A stretch of DNA of 7,024 bases from NCBI GenBank assembly GCA_021779795.1, contig JAJXZZ010000170.1, forward strand, positions 1 to 7,024, given 5' to 3'. A program made the translations under genes and the position numbers. This document shows, piece by piece, positions 4,569 to 7,024 of this stretch. The notes beneath the pieces are model-generated. The model had not been told where the DNA came from. It worked only from the letters and a program-made list of their open reading frames with translations, and did no database searches. How positions within the stretch are numbered: position 1 is the stretch's first letter; each line of letters starts with the position of its first letter. This stretch comes from Acidobacteriota bacterium (GTDB lineage: Bacteria > Acidobacteriota > Vicinamibacteria > Vicinamibacterales > Fen-181).

Positions 4569-5872
4569 CTGACGGGCGCTCGAGGCTGTTCCGCACCAGC
4601 CCTCTCAATCAGCCTCTCCAGGTACCTGGATCGCACCTGCCGGCTCGCCAGCGCGCGCTTGACCGGCGGCAGCTTCAGGATCACGCCGAGGATGGCGGCC
4701 ATGGCCCGGTGGCTGGCGAGCGCGTGGTTGTCGAAGATCAGGTCCGGCAGCTTGCCGCGCTCGATCGCCTGGAGCACCACGCGGTGCGCGGAGTCGAGCG
4801 GCGTGATCACCCGCTCGGCCCGCGGCGCCAGCCGCAGCGCCTGCTCGGGGCAGGCGGACACGCAGACGCCGCACCCGAGGCAGGCCTGTTCGTCGAGCCG
4901 CGCCGTCATCCGCCTCGGCTTCTTCGGATCGTTGGCCGAGACGACGCCGAGCGCCTCCACCGGGCACTTCTCCACGCACTTCAGGCAGCCGGTGCACTTC
5001 CCGCGGTCGATCTCGAGGATGAAGTTGGTCGTGTGGACCGGGTGCAGGAAGCCGAACCTCCGCGCCGCGATCATCGCCTCGCAGCAGCAGCCGCAGCAGT
5101 TGCAGATGAACGCCACGCGGCGGCGCGAGTTCTCGCCGAACTGCACCAGGCCGAGGTCGCGGGCCTGCTGGAGGAGGTCGAGGCACTCGGCCGCGTCGAT
5201 CCTCCGCGCCACGCCGTGCCTGGTGAGCGAGGCGCCGGTCGTGTTGAACGTCAGGCAGTTGTCGAGCGGCCGGTCGCAGGCGCGGCCGACGTGCCGCATC
5301 TTGTGCCGGCAGTAGCAGAGGCCGACGCCGATGGCGGTCGCGGTTTTCGCGACCTCGCTGGCGCGCTCGTAGTCCAGCACGCGCAGGGAGAGCTCGGGCT
5401 CGATCGCCTCCTCGTTGACGAACACGCGCCCGAGGCGGGTCTCGCCCGCGCCGAACAAGTCGCGGATGAAGTCCTCTTCGACATTCAAGTACTGGTAGAA
5501 CAGCTCGGCCAGCAGCTGCTGGTCAACGTCCGTCCGCACCCGCATCATCGAGAACTCGAAGAACCCGGCCATCGGGGGCGGGAGGACGTAGGTGGTGACG
5601 CCGCCCGGAGACTCGACGTCGAGCAGGATCGCGCGGCCCGCCAGCTCGTCGAGCACGCGGCGGGCTTCGGCCTCCGGCAGCTTCCACCGCTCGGCCGCGA
5701 CCGCGGCGGTGAACGGTCTGATCGGGAGTTGCGCCACCAGCCCGGCCTCCCGTTCGCTGAAGAGCAGCTTCAGGATGTCGAACAGGCGGTCGGTGGGCGG
5801 CGCCCCCTGCGGGAAGCGGTTGAGCCGGTCGGCGAGGTCGCCATACGCGGATCGGACGGTGAGGTGGGACAC
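4550..5872 (-). CDS. Cysteine-rich iron-sulfur protein with two [4Fe-4S] ferredoxin motifs
   Basis: A 440-residue protein, probably a cytoplasmic electron carrier. The N-terminal part (about 20-100) is helical and winged-helix-like, with LPEAEARRVLDELAGRAIL (65-83) resembling a recognition region. The middle carries CYC (186, 188), C199, C206 and C230, then the unusual CNCCGCCC cluster (six cysteines, 257-264). Two classic ferredoxin motifs follow: C293, C296, C299, C303 and C331, C334, C337, C341, each ending in Cys-Pro. The C-terminal 90 residues are helical and Arg-rich, without cysteine. I recall similar proteins annotated only as 4Fe-4S dicluster proteins, with no established role. The GTG start is supported by AGGAG six bases upstream. 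It lies 80 bases downstream of a flavin oxidoreductase on the same strand, suggesting that it takes electrons from that enzyme. The last residues come from a heptad repeat. Confidence 0.85.
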   Translation of the reverse strand: MSHLTVRSAYGDLADRLNRFPQGAPPTDRLFDILKLLFSEREAGLVAQLPIRPFTAAVAAERWKLPEAEARRVLDELAGRAILLDVESPGGVTTYVLPPPMAGFFEFSMMRVRTDVDQQLLAELFYQYLNVEEDFIRDLFGAGETRLGRVFVNEEAIEPELSLRVLDYERASEVAKTATAIGVGLCYCRHKMRHVGRACDRPLDNCLTFNTTGASLTRHGVARRIDAAECLDLLQQARDLGLVQFGENSRRRVAFICNCCGCCCEAMIAARRFGFLHPVHTTNFILEIDRGKCTGCLKCVEKCPVEALGVVSANDPKKPRRMTARLDEQACLGCGVCVSACPEQALRLAPRAERVITPLDSAHRVVLQAIERGKLPDLIFDNHALASHRAMAAILGVILKLPPVKRALASRQVRSRYLERLIERAGAEQPRAPVSLSPEP

Positions 5873-5886
5873 GCTCCTCTCCTGCA

Positions 5887-5946
5887 GGATTCAGGATTCA
5901 GGATTCGGTGGCGCCTCCTGACTCCTGAATCCCGACTCCCGAATCC
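5887..5946. repeat. Heptad repeat array arranged as an inverted repeat
   Basis: Three direct heptads, GGATTCA, GGATTCA and GGATTCG (5887-5907), are followed after an 11-base centre containing the palindrome GGCGCC (5910-5915) by four inverted heptads, TGACTCC, TGAATCC, CGACTCC and CGAATCC (5919-5946). The consensus is GGA(T/G)TC(A/G). The array fills nearly all of the gap between the oxidoreductase stop and the ribosome binding site (5879-5883) of the iron-sulfur gene. RNA from either strand could fold into an imperfect stem of about three heptads. Confidence 0.8.
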
Positions 5947-5952
5947 TACACG

Positions 5953-7024
5953 CTACTTGAGTGCCTCGTCACCCCGGAACTCCCTCGTCGGCTTCAGCTC
6001 CTCGAGGATCTCCTTGTCGGCGTCGGTCGCCGAGCCGACGATGGTCCGGCCGAGCACCGCGCCCACGCCGGGGCCGAGCATGAACCCCTGGCCGCACATC
6101 CCCTCGGCGTGCACGTAGCCCTCGACCGTCTTCGACCAGCCGAGGACCGGCGCGCCGTCGGGCGTCATCGGGTAGAGGCCGCGCCACGTGCGGCGCACCT
6201 TGACGTTCGCCACCTTGGGGACGAGGTCCACCATCCGGCCGGCGATCATCGGCAGGTAGGCCGACGTCTCGCGCCGGTCGGTGCCGACGACCGCCGGGTC
6301 GGGCGTGATGCAGAACACCAGGCCGCCCGGCTTGTGCTGGTAGAAGTAGTAGTTGCGCGCGCCCGGCGTCGGCCGGATGTCCACCAGCATCGGGCGGAGG
6401 AACCGCGCCACCGGCTCGGTGATCCCGGCCTCGTGGCTGTCGGGCACGACCGGCGTGTCGAGCCCCACCGACTGCGCGAGCGGCCGGGCCCAGGCGCCCG
6501 CCGCGTTCACCACCGTCTCGGTGGCGTAGCCGCCCTTGTCGGTGCGCACGCCGACGACCCCGTTCTTGCGCTGGATGATCCCGGTGACGCGCTCGCCGAA
6601 GCGGAACTGCACGCCGAGTTCCGCCGCGCGGCGGTGGAACGCCGCCGCCGACATCATCGGCGAGGCCGATCCGTCCTCGGGCGAGTAGGTCCCGCCGCGC
6701 AGCCCCTCGCGGTTGATGTCGGGCACGAGCGCGATCATCTCGTCGCGGTCGAGCCAGCGGATGTTCAGGCCGTAGCTCTGCTGGATCTTGAGCAGGTCCC
6801 TCAGCGAGCGCTCCTCCTGCTCGCGGTAGGCGACGAACGCGTAGCCGCCCTGGAACCACTCGATCTCGTCGCCGTGCGCCGCCTTCCAGTTCGAGAAGAT
6901 CCGGATCGAGTCCAGGCAGAGGCGGATCTTGGCCGGCGAGGAGTGCGTGGCCCTGATGCCGCCGATCGCGCACTTGTTGCTGCCCTGGCCGGCGCTGGCG
7001 AACTGGTCGATGACGAGCGGCTTG
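5953..7024 (-). CDS. FAD-dependent oxidoreductase, DAO family (sarcosine oxidase beta-like), 5' end outside window
   Basis: The C-terminal 356 residues of a D-amino-acid-oxidase-family flavoprotein, which typically oxidises an N-methylated or secondary amine such as sarcosine, proline or another amino acid. The frame is open to the right edge, with no start in view; the N-terminal GxGxxG dinucleotide-binding motif must lie just beyond it, perhaps 25-35 residues away. Visible family features are the segment GQGSNKCAIGGIRATHS near the visible N-terminus, the FAD-domain stretch VVNAAGAWARPLAQSVG, and the C-terminal TPDGAPVLGWS and CGQGFMLGPG that close over the flavin. An ATG at 6738 is internal, since strong family sequence continues upstream. 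The exact substrate cannot be told. The iron-sulfur protein gene follows on the same strand after an 80-base gap, so the pair may be a dehydrogenase passing electrons to an iron-sulfur carrier rather than a true oxidase. Confidence 0.9.
   Translation of the reverse strand, partial: KPLVIDQFASAGQGSNKCAIGGIRATHSSPAKIRLCLDSIRIFSNWKAAHGDEIEWFQGGYAFVAYREQEERSLRDLLKIQQSYGLNIRWLDRDEMIALVPDINREGLRGGTYSPEDGSASPMMSAAAFHRRAAELGVQFRFGERVTGIIQRKNGVVGVRTDKGGYATETVVNAAGAWARPLAQSVGLDTPVVPDSHEAGITEPVARFLRPMLVDIRPTPGARNYYFYQHKPGGLVFCITPDPAVVGTDRRETSAYLPMIAGRMVDLVPKVANVKVRRTWRGLYPMTPDGAPVLGWSKTVEGYVHAEGMCGQGFMLGPGVGAVLGRTIVGSATDADKEILEELKPTREFRGDEALK

Noticed and set aside
3846..5315. Plus-strand open frame of 489 codons across the convergent junction
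   Set aside because: It crosses two real genes in shadow frames and begins as Arg/Gly-rich sequence with no motif.
5887..5946. Heptad array as a CRISPR
   Set aside because: Units are seven bases, adjacent without spacers and partly inverted, unlike CRISPR repeats.
4709..6118. Plus-strand open frame of 469 codons opposite the iron-sulfur gene
   Set aside because: Shadow composition; the minus-strand frame has two full ferredoxin motifs and a good start.
5953..6738. ATG at 6738 as the true start of the flavin oxidoreductase
   Set aside because: Family-typical sequence continues in frame up to the right edge, so the start lies outside the window.

Overview
The window is a strongly GC-rich bacterial segment with six genes or gene pieces that I can support, plus several small palindromic or repeated elements between them. 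A Tat-signal protein, a TatA subunit, short overlaps within operons and short heptad repeats between genes suggest a bacterium from soil or sediment. From memory, such heptad scraps fit Acidobacteriota (Vicinamibacteria-like) or a similar metagenomic lineage, but this is only an impression. Because GC is so high, long shadow ORFs run across almost every real gene. Genes were chosen by family motifs, start sites and ribosome binding sites rather than by length.

Region 1 (1-3106, minus strand) is an apparent operon transcribed leftwards. It starts with the radical SAM enzyme of the AmmeMemoRadiSam system. A single polypeptide carrying the Memo and AMMECR1 domains follows, joined by an ATGA stop/start overlap. 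After an 11-base gap comes the N-terminus of a multi-span membrane protein resembling spermidine-synthase-like membrane proteins, which runs off the left edge. The radical SAM protein starts with a twin-arginine motif and has an extra CxxCH motif ahead of its usual cysteines. The Memo-AMMECR1 protein starts with a signal-peptide-like segment. This version of the system therefore looks exported. That is the most interesting biological signal here, because radical SAM enzymes are normally cytoplasmic.

Region 2 (3107-3397) is a divergent intergenic region with candidate extended -10 boxes in both directions. Each box lies in an inverted repeat. Region 3 (3398-4524, plus strand) holds a TatA subunit and a ROK-family fructokinase closely resembling E. 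coli Mak, with a stem-loop between them. The tatA gene therefore diverges from a predicted Tat substrate.

Region 4 (4550-7024, minus strand) is a second leftward unit. The first gene is a 5'-truncated FAD-dependent amine or amino-acid oxidoreductase (DAO family, sarcosine oxidase beta-like). The second is a cysteine-rich protein with two [4Fe-4S] ferredoxin motifs, plausibly an electron carrier for the flavoprotein. Between them lies a heptad repeat array arranged as an inverted repeat. At the convergent junction (about 4490-4570) the 3' ends of both facing genes are made of repeat sequence: a palindrome adds nine residues to the fructokinase, and a heptad repeat supplies the last residues and stop codon of the ferredoxin-like protein. 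I saw no tRNA, rRNA, CRISPR array or insertion sequence.
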